From: Pseudomonas sp. p1(2021b)
Lineage (GTDB): Bacteria; Pseudomonadota; Gammaproteobacteria; Pseudomonadales; Pseudomonadaceae
Reading direction: 5' to 3'
DNA length: 64,000 nt
Assembly: GCF_020151015.1 (NCBI RefSeq)
Contig: NZ_CP083747.1
Span: 248,001-312,000, forward strand
Part shown: positions 57,131-64,000 of the stretch, piece by piece
How the letters are laid out: each line of letters begins with the position of its first letter
Numbering within the stretch: position 1 is the first letter of the stretch
Made by a program: the position numbers and the translations under genes
Notes under the pieces: model-generated
The model's input: the letters and a program-made list of their open reading frames with translations, nothing else
Told to the model about the DNA's origin: nothing
The model's database searches: none

Positions 57131-57751
57131 ATGTTCGACCTTCATGAAGGGGGCAGCAGTCCCGAAGCGTCAGCCAATATGAGCTCTCGCAATCTCTTTT
57201 TCGAATCGGCGGATAGCGGTTTGAGCAATGTTGCCTGGGCCCAGCTGATGGACCAGTTCCGCGACGAGCAGGGCTGGGCGGATACCCGGCTTAGCAAAGA
57301 AATTGGCATCAGCATCTCCATGATCCGCCAATGCCGAGTGCACATGCGCCCCTTGCCGCCTCCAGCGCGCATACGCACGCTGGGCGCGATGGGTGTGGAG
57401 GTGACCTTGTCGACTCTGCTCGCAGCATTGCCAGAGCCAATTCGAGAGGCAGTGGAGGCGGCCAATCAACAGTCACAGGTGGTCCGCGAGACATTGGTGT
57501 ATGGTTTCTTCGATCGCCTGGACGCCGGCGGATCACCAGACCTGGTCAGTGCCTTCTTCGATGGTTTGGCAGCGATCTCGGGGCTGAGTGACAGTGAGCA
57601 AGCGTCCCGTATCGGCCTGTCCCTGGAGGATTTCATTCAGATCCGCACAGGGCGTAGACCCATCCCGTTTCGTGTCAAGATGGCTATCTCTGGTGCCTAC
57701 ACGTCCAAGGAGCTTGGTCCCCTGATCCTATCGCTGCTGCCGGCGGCCTAG
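57131..57751 (+). CDS. Double helix-turn-helix protein
   Basis: 206 aa, ATG immediately after the previous stop. Two HTH-like units: residues about 45-85 (DTRLSKEIGISISMIRQCRV) and about 153-190 (SEQASRIGLSLEDFIQIRTG, then RRPIPFRVKMAISGAY). The second has the R-R-P-I-P turn also seen in the 60750 protein (QRRIPGW). Likely a DNA-binding regulator. Related in layout to 25313 and 60750. Confidence 0.65.
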   Translation: MFDLHEGGSSPEASANMSSRNLFFESADSGLSNVAWAQLMDQFRDEQGWADTRLSKEIGISISMIRQCRVHMRPLPPPARIRTLGAMGVEVTLSTLLAALPEPIREAVEAANQQSQVVRETLVYGFFDRLDAGGSPDLVSAFFDGLAAISGLSDSEQASRIGLSLEDFIQIRTGRRPIPFRVKMAISGAYTSKELGPLILSLLPAA

Positions 57752-57784
57752 GAAAGGGGAATTTTCACAGCATTCGCTAACGCC

Positions 57785-57810
57785 AATATTATACATACGT
57801 GTTATGCTTC
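57785..57810 (+). promoter_or_regulatory. Copy of the plasmid-wide palindromic motif
   Basis: AATATTATACATACGTGTTA then TGCTTC. TGTTATGCT is a good extended -10. It ends 46 bp before the ATG at 57857. Confidence 0.7.
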
Positions 57811-57856
57811 GGAAAGATTCTGGCGGTTGTCGCCGGTGCATTTTCTGGAGGTGTCT

Positions 57857-58489
57857 ATGGCGGCTCACATTACTGCTCCAACCAAGTGCCTTTGTGGGCA
57901 TGTTGATCTGTTCAGCTTTTCCTCTCCGGGGATGGGCGGGCGCCGGCAGGATCGCCTCTACGCCAATAGCACTCTCTGCGGGGATTGTAGCGCCCATATC
58001 CGCGACCTGGTGAAGCCCCAAGCAAAGGGCTTCTATCAGATCAGCTTGCCCCAGCTGGTGGGCCACACTCGTGCAGTTTCCTGGGCCAATTCGCTCCGCC
58101 TGGGCCATATACGCTCTCTCGGTCCGATCATGGCTCACCTGAAGGGCAGGACTGATCCAGTGGCGGTTGCGGCGCTGGCCGTCTTCGAGATGCTCTTCAA
58201 GATCACTGATGCTCAGTACTGGATCGGTGGCAAGGAGCACGCATTTGGCGCTGGCCACTGGGTGGTTTCGGAGATCGAGCATTTGATGCGCAAGCGTGAC
58301 CTTTCCATGCACGAGAACTCCCGATCAGCCTATTGCTACTGGAAGGCAATCAATCCCGCAGTCGTCCACCAAGCCCGGCAGGAAGCGTCTGCGCTTCTGT
58401 CATCGACTCCAGTGTCGACGGGTGAATCGCCGGCAGTCCAACCATTCCAAGCACAACCCCCAGCGGACAGCACTTCGGTGTTCCTCTGA
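57857..58489 (+). CDS. Hypothetical protein with two Cys pairs
   Basis: 210 aa from the ATG at 57857 (CTGGAGGTGTCT upstream). An N-terminal zinc-finger-like pattern (KCLCGHVDLF...CGDCSAHI), a helical middle and a Pro/Ser-rich end. Not recognised. Followed by the 58510 gene in the same direction. Confidence 0.6.
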   Translation: MAAHITAPTKCLCGHVDLFSFSSPGMGGRRQDRLYANSTLCGDCSAHIRDLVKPQAKGFYQISLPQLVGHTRAVSWANSLRLGHIRSLGPIMAHLKGRTDPVAVAALAVFEMLFKITDAQYWIGGKEHAFGAGHWVVSEIEHLMRKRDLSMHENSRSAYCYWKAINPAVVHQARQEASALLSSTPVSTGESPAVQPFQAQPPADSTSVFL

Positions 58490-58509
58490 TCGGTGCCTCA
58501 GGTGAATTC

Positions 58510-59190
58510 GTGCAAGTAGAGAACTCAATAGCGCACCAAGACTCAGGAGCGTTTCCAGGGCCAGCTCCATCCGACACCCCTTGCTGCGCGGTAGTAAGGG
58601 GGGCGGTTCAATGCGCTGGATATGGCTTCCTGGCGAGCCAGGGGGCCATTATTGGCCATAACGAGATGACCCCTTGCCCTGCATGCAATACCGTGTTGTT
58701 TCTGGCCAACGCGAAGAACCAGGCCTCTGCGCCTGCAGGCGCAGCCGGCAGCGACATGGCAACAGAACAGATCTGGCTGGATGCGCTCCGGGTAGCTCAT
58801 CGGGAGAACCCCGGTGGCGTGCACGCGGCCTTGGAAGAGGTCGGTGAGGTGCAAGTCCGGGTACTGGTGCCTGATCGATCGGCCGTTGTTGTTCGTATTT
58901 ACAACGCCCCCTACCAGCTCAGTGAGACAGAGCTCGATGATGCGGCCGTCGACGCCATCGCGCTCAGCATGAAGGTGAAGATGGCCAGGAGCCGGGCGAA
59001 AGGCCGTGCTGGCTGGAATGAAGGCGATACATGCCCTGCTGATTTCCTATCGAGAGAACTGCGCGAGCACGTCGAGAAAGGAGACCCGCTCGATGTCGCT
59101 ATCTACGCGATGATGTTGCACCTACGCGGGGAGGTCATCTCTCCAGCAGATTGCGCCACTCACGCATCAACCCAAAACGACCCTGTTTGA
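58510..59190 (+). CDS. Hypothetical protein with phage-like C-terminal segment
   Basis: 226 aa, GTG start (weak site). The N-terminal 70 residues are Cys-rich (CCAVVRGAVQCAGYG, then TPCPACNTVLFLANA), loosely recalling PAAR-type spike proteins, though the key motifs are absent. The C-terminal EHVEKGDPLDVAIYAMMLHL and RGE pattern occurs in many phage and plasmid proteins of unknown role. Could be two domains of separate origin. Confidence 0.5.
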   Translation: MQVENSIAHQDSGAFPGPAPSDTPCCAVVRGAVQCAGYGFLASQGAIIGHNEMTPCPACNTVLFLANAKNQASAPAGAAGSDMATEQIWLDALRVAHRENPGGVHAALEEVGEVQVRVLVPDRSAVVVRIYNAPYQLSETELDDAAVDAIALSMKVKMARSRAKGRAGWNEGDTCPADFLSRELREHVEKGDPLDVAIYAMMLHLRGEVISPADCATHASTQNDPV

Positions 59191-59200
59191 GTAAGCCCCC

Positions 59201-59605
59201 ATGATCAGACTGACAAAACTGGCCATCTTCGCCATCGCGGCATTCGGCGCTTGCAGTGCCTCTGCTGTCGAGCTTGTGCTTTCTTCCAATGCCAATGAAA
59301 TCCCTCAGGACCTGGTCAAGGAGACGATTTCATCCCACTTGCCAGAGCAGATTGTGAAGTTGGATGGCGGCTACAAGCTTTACGCCTACCTGGAAACGGC
59401 CGACTATCAACCAGGTGAGCGGCTTTTCAGCTATTCGGTGCAGCTCCACAAGCGCGTGGTGGAGGCTGGCACAGGCAAGGTCTACTGGGTTAGCACAGGC
59501 GGCGTCAGGGGCCACGGTGTAGCCGTTTCTCAGGATACGATCCTCGGCAACCTAGGAAGTGACCTCGTGGCTGGCGCCAGTTCATTCAAGCTCGATCAGA
59601 TGTAA
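59201..59605 (+). CDS. Exported protein with signal peptide
   Basis: 134 aa. N-terminal signal peptide (MIRLTKLAIFAIAAFGACSA with cleavage after SASA near residue 22), so the protein is exported to the periplasm. The mature part is small and beta-rich (YKLYAYLETADYQPGERLFS). Could be a substrate of the plasmid's own signal peptidase. Not recognised. Confidence 0.65.
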   Translation: MIRLTKLAIFAIAAFGACSASAVELVLSSNANEIPQDLVKETISSHLPEQIVKLDGGYKLYAYLETADYQPGERLFSYSVQLHKRVVEAGTGKVYWVSTGGVRGHGVAVSQDTILGNLGSDLVAGASSFKLDQM

Positions 59606-59637
59606 TGCCAGGTGTAGGTTCACAAAATAGATGACAT

Positions 59638-59677
59638 ACCAGGCCCCGTTTTGATCGGCGCCTGGTCATTTTTTTTG
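59638..59677 (+). terminator. Intrinsic terminator
   Basis: ACCAGGC..GCCTGGT stem with a long loop, then T8. Confidence 0.7.
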
Positions 59678-59880
59678 TGAAGCGGGGCGGCGTTTCACAG
59701 AAAAGTTCACTCCTACCCATCGGCCACAGCTGTTGACCATCCTTGCAAGAGCCTGGGTGCCCATGCGCTTCCACTGCCGGCCGTATCAGCAGTACTCCAG
59801 CTGCACCCCGAAAATAGGTCATCCGTAGGGGAAACCCTGGCAGCTCATTCTTTCAGCGTGACAATTAAATCCAAGGCGAT

Positions 59881-59911
59881 ACTATGCGTGTACGCGTACG
59901 CGTTATGTATC
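59881..59911 (+). promoter_or_regulatory. Copy of the plasmid-wide palindromic motif (extended)
   Basis: ACTATGCGTGTACGCGTACG then CGTTATGTATC. It contains the repeated GTACGCGTACGCGT and the extended -10 like CGTTATGTAT. It ends 38 bp before the ATG at 59950 and rules out the ATG at 59884 as start. Confidence 0.6.
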
Positions 59912-59949
59912 AAATATGCCTATTGATGCTGTCAGCGTTGGAGCCCGAT

Positions 59950-60744
59950 ATGACTGCGAAACGACCATTGCTTTTGTCTCTGTCAGGGGTGCTCTCACTG
60001 TCCCTGGTCTCAGCCGACTCGTTCAGTTTAAATCTTGTGCCAGACCCTCCTTCGAGCGAACTGCCTACGTACCTGGCTGCATCCGCGGGGGCCCTTTTCC
60101 TCCTCGGTGCTTGGTACTGGTTCAACCGGTCCAGAACCACGGCACAAGTGGCAGAACTGCGGATCCAGCGCCAGCTTCAGGCGCTTGAGAAACTGGAGAC
60201 CCAGGTTGGCCGAGCGGAACAAGTACTGTCCTTGAAGTGTGAATACATGACGCACCAGGTGCGCACTGAGCTTCAAGATGCCCTGTACGCCATCACTACA
60301 GACACCATCCGGAACATGGGTGGGCTGCGCCGGCGGGAACTCATGACCGACAAGCAGTTCCGCAAATTGATGGCGCGGTCTGATGAGTTTTTCAAAAGCC
60401 TGGAGAAAGCGCAGGCCAGTGAGGTCACGATAAATCTGGACGATGATGTGCCACTACTCATGCCAGATCGGGGCAATCCTCTACCAAAGCCGGTACCTCA
60501 AAAGCGTCCTGATGCCCCCCTGACACTTCAAGCTCCTACGGCAACTGCGGCAGCGAGTATCCCGATTCCGGTGAAGCCGCGGCCGAAGGGCGCCAATGCT
60601 GACGCAGGGGAGTCGGATGGGGTGCCGGCACTGGCGGTTACGTCAGCTCTCGTTCTGGGTGGTGGTCTGCTCTCCAGCAATGGGCTGTTCCTGGGTGATG
60701 ATGATGCCCAAGAGTCAGATCAGAACGACTCCCTGGATGATTGA
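59950..60744 (+). CDS. Membrane protein with coiled coil
   Basis: 264 aa from the ATG at 59950 (GGAGCCCGAT upstream). An N-terminal hydrophobic stretch (about residues 6-21), a helix at about 39-53 (YLAASAGALFLLGAWYWF), a long charged helix to about 115 (QLQALEKLETQVGRAEQVLS), a Pro-rich linker, a hydrophobic segment near 232-248 (ALAVTSALVLGGGLL) and an acidic end (GDDDAQESDQNDSLDD). Not recognised. Confidence 0.6.
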   Translation: MTAKRPLLLSLSGVLSLSLVSADSFSLNLVPDPPSSELPTYLAASAGALFLLGAWYWFNRSRTTAQVAELRIQRQLQALEKLETQVGRAEQVLSLKCEYMTHQVRTELQDALYAITTDTIRNMGGLRRRELMTDKQFRKLMARSDEFFKSLEKAQASEVTINLDDDVPLLMPDRGNPLPKPVPQKRPDAPLTLQAPTATAAASIPIPVKPRPKGANADAGESDGVPALAVTSALVLGGGLLSSNGLFLGDDDAQESDQNDSLDD

Positions 60745-60749
60745 GGCTT

Positions 60750-61391
60750 ATGGATACCTCCACGTCCGCACCTGGCATCGAAGTATCGGCTGTCAGGCGC
60801 ATCGCTGACTCCAGCATGCAGGGCATTACCCGGGACAACCGCCCATCGAAGCCTTCTGATGCCGGCTGGCGCGTTCGACTGATGAAGGATGGGAAGTTTG
60901 TCGCCGATCGCCATTTTCGCGACTTGGCCTACCACGGCCGTTCCCGCGCAAAGCGAGCAGCGCAATGCTATCGCGACGACATGGCCACTGAGCACCAGAT
61001 CCAGTTCACCCAAACCGTGCACACTGATCTTGCCCTCCAGCGCCATGCAGCAGGCCTGACTCAGGCAGCTATAGCCTCGATGCTGTCCGTGTCACCCGGG
61101 CTGGTATCGAAATGGGAGAAAGGGGGCCATATACCGGCTGCAGCTCGATCGCTCTTCCAAGCTGCAGTGCAAGGTGAGCTGGTCGGCGACGCACCGAGCC
61201 TGGCCGGTGCAGACATCAGGCGCATCAGGGCCGAGGTTCTAGGGTGGACACAAACACAACTGGCCGATGCACTGGGATGGGCGTACGCCGCAGTAGGCTA
61301 TTGGGAAAGAGGGCAGCGGCGGATTCCAGGTTGGGTCCAGGTGTACATGCAGGCGATCGATGAGGGCCGTGTCAGTGGCAAGCAGTATTGA
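60750..61391 (+). CDS. Double helix-turn-helix transcriptional regulator
   Basis: 213 aa from the ATG at 60750 (GAGGCTT upstream). Two Cro/C1-type HTH units: about residues 95-140 (LTQAAIASMLSVSPGLVSKW, then EKGGHIPAAARSL) and about 155-205 (LGWTQTQLADALGWAYAAVG, then YWERGQRRIPGWVQVYMQ). An N-terminal region of 80 residues (WRVRLMKDGKFVADRHFR) may be a ligand or dimer domain. A candidate for the regulator of the shared palindrome, because two HTH units could read both halves. Confidence 0.75.
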   Translation: MDTSTSAPGIEVSAVRRIADSSMQGITRDNRPSKPSDAGWRVRLMKDGKFVADRHFRDLAYHGRSRAKRAAQCYRDDMATEHQIQFTQTVHTDLALQRHAAGLTQAAIASMLSVSPGLVSKWEKGGHIPAAARSLFQAAVQGELVGDAPSLAGADIRRIRAEVLGWTQTQLADALGWAYAAVGYWERGQRRIPGWVQVYMQAIDEGRVSGKQY

Positions 61392-61758
61392 GGTTGGTAG
61401 CACTTCAACAATTGACGGAGCGATCAGCCGGTGGCGGCAGGTGAGGCCTTTGCACCTTCGCCTCCCGATCGTCTTTTCAGATGGTACTCAATTGGCCCGC
61501 TTCGCAGTCGACTGCGGCCAATGCCGGCGTAGTTTGAACGGAGAGTTGGTGAGGGGGGAGGTCACACCTCAGCCGGGCGATCGCTTCGAGCTGGCTGGGC
61601 TTGCTGCCTGTGAGGCATGCGCATCGTTCACTCGATTCACGATCATGTGCACGGGCTCATCCGGTTCGGTGCAGCTTGAGTGGTCAGCTTTCGGGGAAAT
61701 GAAGCGGCACGAGGTGCATACAACTTGGAGGACGAGGTTGAAGGCCATTTTCCGGTAG
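61360..61758 (+). CDS. Small hypothetical protein with zinc-ribbon-like Cys
   Basis: 132 aa, ATG overlapping the end of the previous gene by 32 bp; a GTG at 61372 is an alternative start. Contains CGQC...CEAC (residues about 52-86), a possible zinc ribbon, and a basic C-terminus (TTWRTRLKAIFR). Not recognised. Confidence 0.5.
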   Translation: MRAVSVASSIEVGSTSTIDGAISRWRQVRPLHLRLPIVFSDGTQLARFAVDCGQCRRSLNGELVRGEVTPQPGDRFELAGLAACEACASFTRFTIMCTGSSGSVQLEWSAFGEMKRHEVHTTWRTRLKAIFR

Positions 61759-61759
61759 G

Positions 61760-61792
61760 CAAAAAAAAGCCCCTACATCGAGTGTAGGGGCA
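61760..61792. terminator. Bidirectional terminator
   Basis: GCCCCTACATCGAGTGTAGGGGC with an A run on the left (T run for the leftward gene) between convergent genes. Confidence 0.8.
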
Positions 61793-61807
61793 GCCTGGAA
61801 GGCATGG

Positions 61808-62794
61808 TTATTCCTCAGTGTCTTTGAGGTCGAGCTGTTGCTCAGTAGACGGGTTCACGTTCAGTTTTTCCTCTTCCTCTTCCGCCAGGCGGAATTGCTG
61901 CAGGATCTCCTCAAGCTTCTGTTGATTCTCCGGGCTCAACTGCGAATAGCCCTTATCCTGTCTAATGTTTTCGATGGCTGTTTTCATCGTTGGAGCTGCT
62001 TGGGTAATTGCCTTCTTGATGACCTTGCCTGGAACAAACCTTGGCCTGAGCTTTTCGGTTTTGCCGCCTGCAGCAGCTGAGCGGGCAAGGCCTTGCTCGA
62101 TCACTTGCAGAGCTTTGGGGCCATGCTCTTGAAGGATCTGAACAGCCAGCGTGAAGGAAACCACTCCGTCGCGGACGTAGTTCCTGATCTCGATAGGTCC
62201 GTTGATCATCAAGAGGTAGTCCGAAACCTGGGCGGGCCAGAGATTCAGTTTTTTGGCGATCGCGGAATGGTCATCGGGATGGAAGCGGGTCATGCGTTTG
62301 CAAACAACTGCTGTTGCATATGGGCTAAGCGGTGAACCATTGTTGCTGAGCACAAGGTCTGCAGTCATGTCCTCTTCGGAACAATCATCTGCAGCAATGA
62401 TGCAAGGGACGGTCGGGATGCTTTCACCTTCGGCGACCAATTCCATCGTGGCTTCAAGACGCTGATGGCCACGCTTCAGACAAATTGACTGCTCTCCATT
62501 CTCATCGCGACGGATGATGACCGAGAGAGCCGAGTCTTTCTTGAATCCGTTGTCCTTGATGGATTGCTTCAGTTTCTGAACGTTGGCCAAGTAGTCAGCA
62601 TTTCGCTCTCTTACGTTGTACCCCGGGATGACCTGGATAGTACCTGGCGCTATGTTCCAGAGGTCGCCTGCGGTGAACCGCTTCTTGCCATCACCCTTTT
62701 CCATCGCTTTTTTGATGTTGCCAGTGGTGATGATCATGCGGAAATCCAGATCCAACTGGTGTTCGCTGCTGCTGTTTTCGACGGTTGTGGTCAT
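61808..62794 (-). CDS. Second ParB-like nuclease/DNA-binding protein
   Basis: 328 aa, ATG behind CAGGAGGGCACCGCC. A ParB/Srx-type N-terminal domain (residues 45-120: IPGYNVRERNADYLANVQKL, CLKRGHQRLEATMEL, where RGHQRLEA stands for the GERRxRA box), then an HTH-like segment (SAIAKKLNLWPAQVSDYLLM) and an acidic helical C-terminus. It has no ParA next to it and its nucleotide box is altered. It may act as a regulator or nuclease, as other ParB-like orphans do. A motif copy lies upstream at 62919. Confidence 0.8.
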   Translation of the reverse strand: MTTTVENSSSEHQLDLDFRMIITTGNIKKAMEKGDGKKRFTAGDLWNIAPGTIQVIPGYNVRERNADYLANVQKLKQSIKDNGFKKDSALSVIIRRDENGEQSICLKRGHQRLEATMELVAEGESIPTVPCIIAADDCSEEDMTADLVLSNNGSPLSPYATAVVCKRMTRFHPDDHSAIAKKLNLWPAQVSDYLLMINGPIEIRNYVRDGVVSFTLAVQILQEHGPKALQVIEQGLARSAAAGGKTEKLRPRFVPGKVIKKAITQAAPTMKTAIENIRQDKGYSQLSPENQQKLEEILQQFRLAEEEEEKLNVNPSTEQQLDLKDTEE

Positions 62795-62918
62795 GGCGGT
62801 GCCCTCCTGAAGGGTCAGAAATCGTTGAACTTGCTAAGAGAGATGACTGACACCTGCGCATAACCCAGATTTGCCGACACCAGCCATTCGGACAGGGTAT
62901 CTATCTGTCCGGCGCGGC

Positions 62919-62958
62919 AATATTACATAACGCGTACGCATACGCGCTAGGTATTATT
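62919..62958 (-). promoter_or_regulatory. Copy of the plasmid-wide palindromic motif (extended)
   Basis: AATATTACATAACGCGTACG then CATACGCGCTAGGTATTATT, a long double form, 125 bp upstream of the leftward ParB-like start and overlapping the end of the 62947 gene. Confidence 0.55.
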
Positions 62959-63759
62959 TAGTGTATTTTGTCCTTCGACTACCCAGATTGTCGAGCGCTG
63001 CCCAGCATCGAGGTGCCCCGAGGCAGTGACTCCGTCGACGAGGGATAGCTTGATGCCGACTGAGCTGCGGACGGCTGCTTCCAGTTGGTCAAAGCCGGGC
63101 TCAGCCTGGTAGGGTGACATGGCCACCGCGATTGCCCCCGTCACCATCAACAACTCGCAACCAGCACTACGGGTGTTTGCTCCGACGCGTGTAATAGTCA
63201 GGTCTCGAATTCCACCATCGGTAATCGCGAGCCCCAGAGCTTCAGGACCTTGCTCGATGACGCACAGAGCCGCAGTGACCAAGCCTCCCAGTTCAGCGGT
63301 TGACCGGCTAGCGTCGACCGAAATGATTTTCCGGAATGTAGCGGTGAACCCTGGCCAGGTGTCAGGAGGGGACATCTTCCCGTGTTTTGATGACCAGACT
63401 GGATGATGGCTGACCAAGACCCTTGTCACGTCATGGTCGAGGCTGTCCGCAAACGACCAGTGCTGGTCGGCGCCCTCACGAACCTTCGCAACTTGCCACT
63501 GGGAGCGGAACGCCCACAGCTCAAGGGAGGACGATTCGTCGATCTGGTAGAAATCACATTTGCTTTGAGCGTGGGTCAGCGCTGGCGCCATCACGGCATC
63601 ACCATGCCATTCGAACTGATCGAGGTTTTTCAGTCTCTGATTCCCGTGCCAATACGAAAGCTCGACAGTGACCTGGGAGAACCACTTAACCGCTGAGGTG
63701 CTGCCGGCCGGCAGGTGGGCGGGAGAAGAAATGCCTTGCTGGGGCTGGCTCGTGAGCAT
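62947..63759 (-). CDS. Hypothetical protein
   Basis: 270 aa, ATG behind AAGGATCAACC. A central region with HPVWSSKHGKMSPPDTWPGF and a C-terminal half FDQLEAAVRSSVGIKLSLVD. Soluble, no motif recognised. First of a leftward pair with the ParB-like gene. Confidence 0.6.
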   Translation of the reverse strand: MLTSQPQQGISSPAHLPAGSTSAVKWFSQVTVELSYWHGNQRLKNLDQFEWHGDAVMAPALTHAQSKCDFYQIDESSSLELWAFRSQWQVAKVREGADQHWSFADSLDHDVTRVLVSHHPVWSSKHGKMSPPDTWPGFTATFRKIISVDASRSTAELGGLVTAALCVIEQGPEALGLAITDGGIRDLTITRVGANTRSAGCELLMVTGAIAVAMSPYQAEPGFDQLEAAVRSSVGIKLSLVDGVTASGHLDAGQRSTIWVVEGQNTLNNT

Positions 63760-63787
63760 GGTTGATCCTTCATGGTTTTAGCGCGTG

Positions 63788-63819
63788 AATAATACATGAA
63801 CACATACGCCGTCTGTATC
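63788..63819 (-). promoter_or_regulatory. Copy of the plasmid-wide palindromic motif
   Basis: AATAATACATGAACACATAC then GCCGTCTGTATC; on the minus strand it precedes the 63759 start by about 28 bp. A diverged copy. Confidence 0.45.
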
Positions 63820-63846
63820 TAAAAGCAATAACTGCATTTGATCGAC

Positions 63847-63874
63847 GAAAAAAAACCGCCTCGAAAGGCGGTTT
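63847..63874 (-). terminator. Terminator of the right-edge gene
   Basis: On the minus strand AACCGCCTTTCGAGGCGGTT followed by T8. Confidence 0.8.
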
Positions 63875-63882
63875 GGGTGTGT

Positions 63883-64000
63883 TCAGCTTGTAGCAGCGGG
63901 TGCTGCTGGCGGTGGCAAGAGCTCCTCAACGGTTGCCCCCGCCAGAGCAGCTTTCACCATGCTGTTGATGACGTCGGCGGTAGTGCCTGGCTCTGCTCGT
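63883..64000 (-). CDS. Hypothetical protein, 5' end beyond the window
   Basis: The last 38 codons of a leftward gene: GTTADVINSMVKAALAGATV, then EELLPPPAAPAATS and a stop just before a terminator. Not recognised. Confidence 0.55.
   Translation of the reverse strand, partial: RAEPGTTADVINSMVKAALAGATVEELLPPPAAPAATS

Noticed and set aside
59884..59949. Start of the 59950 gene at the upstream ATG
   Set aside because: It would translate the palindromic motif (MRVRVRVMYQ); the ATG at 59950 has the ribosome site.

Overview
The window looks like part of the backbone of a large, low-copy plasmid from a Pseudomonas-type gammaproteobacterium. The evidence is a Rep_3-type initiator beside a long bidirectional iteron field, two independent partition systems (ParAB with a palindromic centromere array, and a ParM-like actin with a ParR-like partner), KfrA, a tyrosine recombinase, an MvaT-family silencer, a Zn-free DksA-like protein, and about 50 small genes of unknown function separated by strong terminators. 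No rRNA, tRNA, CRISPR array or antibiotic-resistance gene was seen. The incompatibility group cannot be assigned by eye.

Layout. 0-8.4 kb: unknown genes, including a tandem triplet of paralogous membrane proteins (2.9-4.8 kb), a membrane-anchored DUF2726-like protein and a UvrD-like helicase operon. 8.4-11.3 kb: a gene-poor, repeat-containing stretch split by an IS30-family element and ending in 55-bp tandem repeats. 11.3-14.3 kb: parM/parR-like genes and an RDD membrane protein, followed directly by a class C group II intron (14338-16258) placed right after a terminator. 16.3-26 kb: a possible structured RNA, a lipoprotein, a YqaJ-type exonuclease, a pair of 94-aa paralogues, a sigma-like/double-HTH protein, an MvaT-family protein and an HDOD protein. 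26-35 kb: the replication and partition core, with rep, the iteron origin, a centromere-like region of 15 palindromes TTTTCAC(N)GTGAAAA holding a monooxygenase pseudogene, then parB and parA. 35-39.3 kb: tyrosine recombinase, a DNA-binding-like protein and kfrA. 39.4-43.2 kb: an inserted mercury-resistance remnant (merR, merT, start of merP) cut by an IS21-family element whose right end also truncates a backbone gene. 43.2-64 kb: mostly short co-directional accessory operons, including a SprT-like protease with a leader ORF, DksA-like and Arc-like regulators, RdgC, a divergent cytosine-C5 methyltransferase, signal peptidase I, several double-HTH proteins and a second ParB-like protein.

The most striking non-genic signal is a roughly 25-bp imperfect palindrome (oriented core TATTAT..GTACGTGTTATGTATC). 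It recurs at 14 or more places from position 292 to 63.8 kb, almost always just upstream of a start codon and in either orientation. It overlaps an extended -10 like sequence, so it may be a shared promoter and operator of one plasmid-wide regulon. The second is the centromere-like palindrome array beside parB, with two further copies far away inside coding sequences at 14.2 and 53.6 kb.

Together the genes describe replication (rep and iterons), stable inheritance (ParAB, ParMR, KfrA, recombinase), global control (MvaT-like, DksA-like, double-HTH proteins), DNA recombination and repair (UvrD-like, YqaJ-type, RdgC, SprT-like) and many small membrane or secreted proteins of unknown role.
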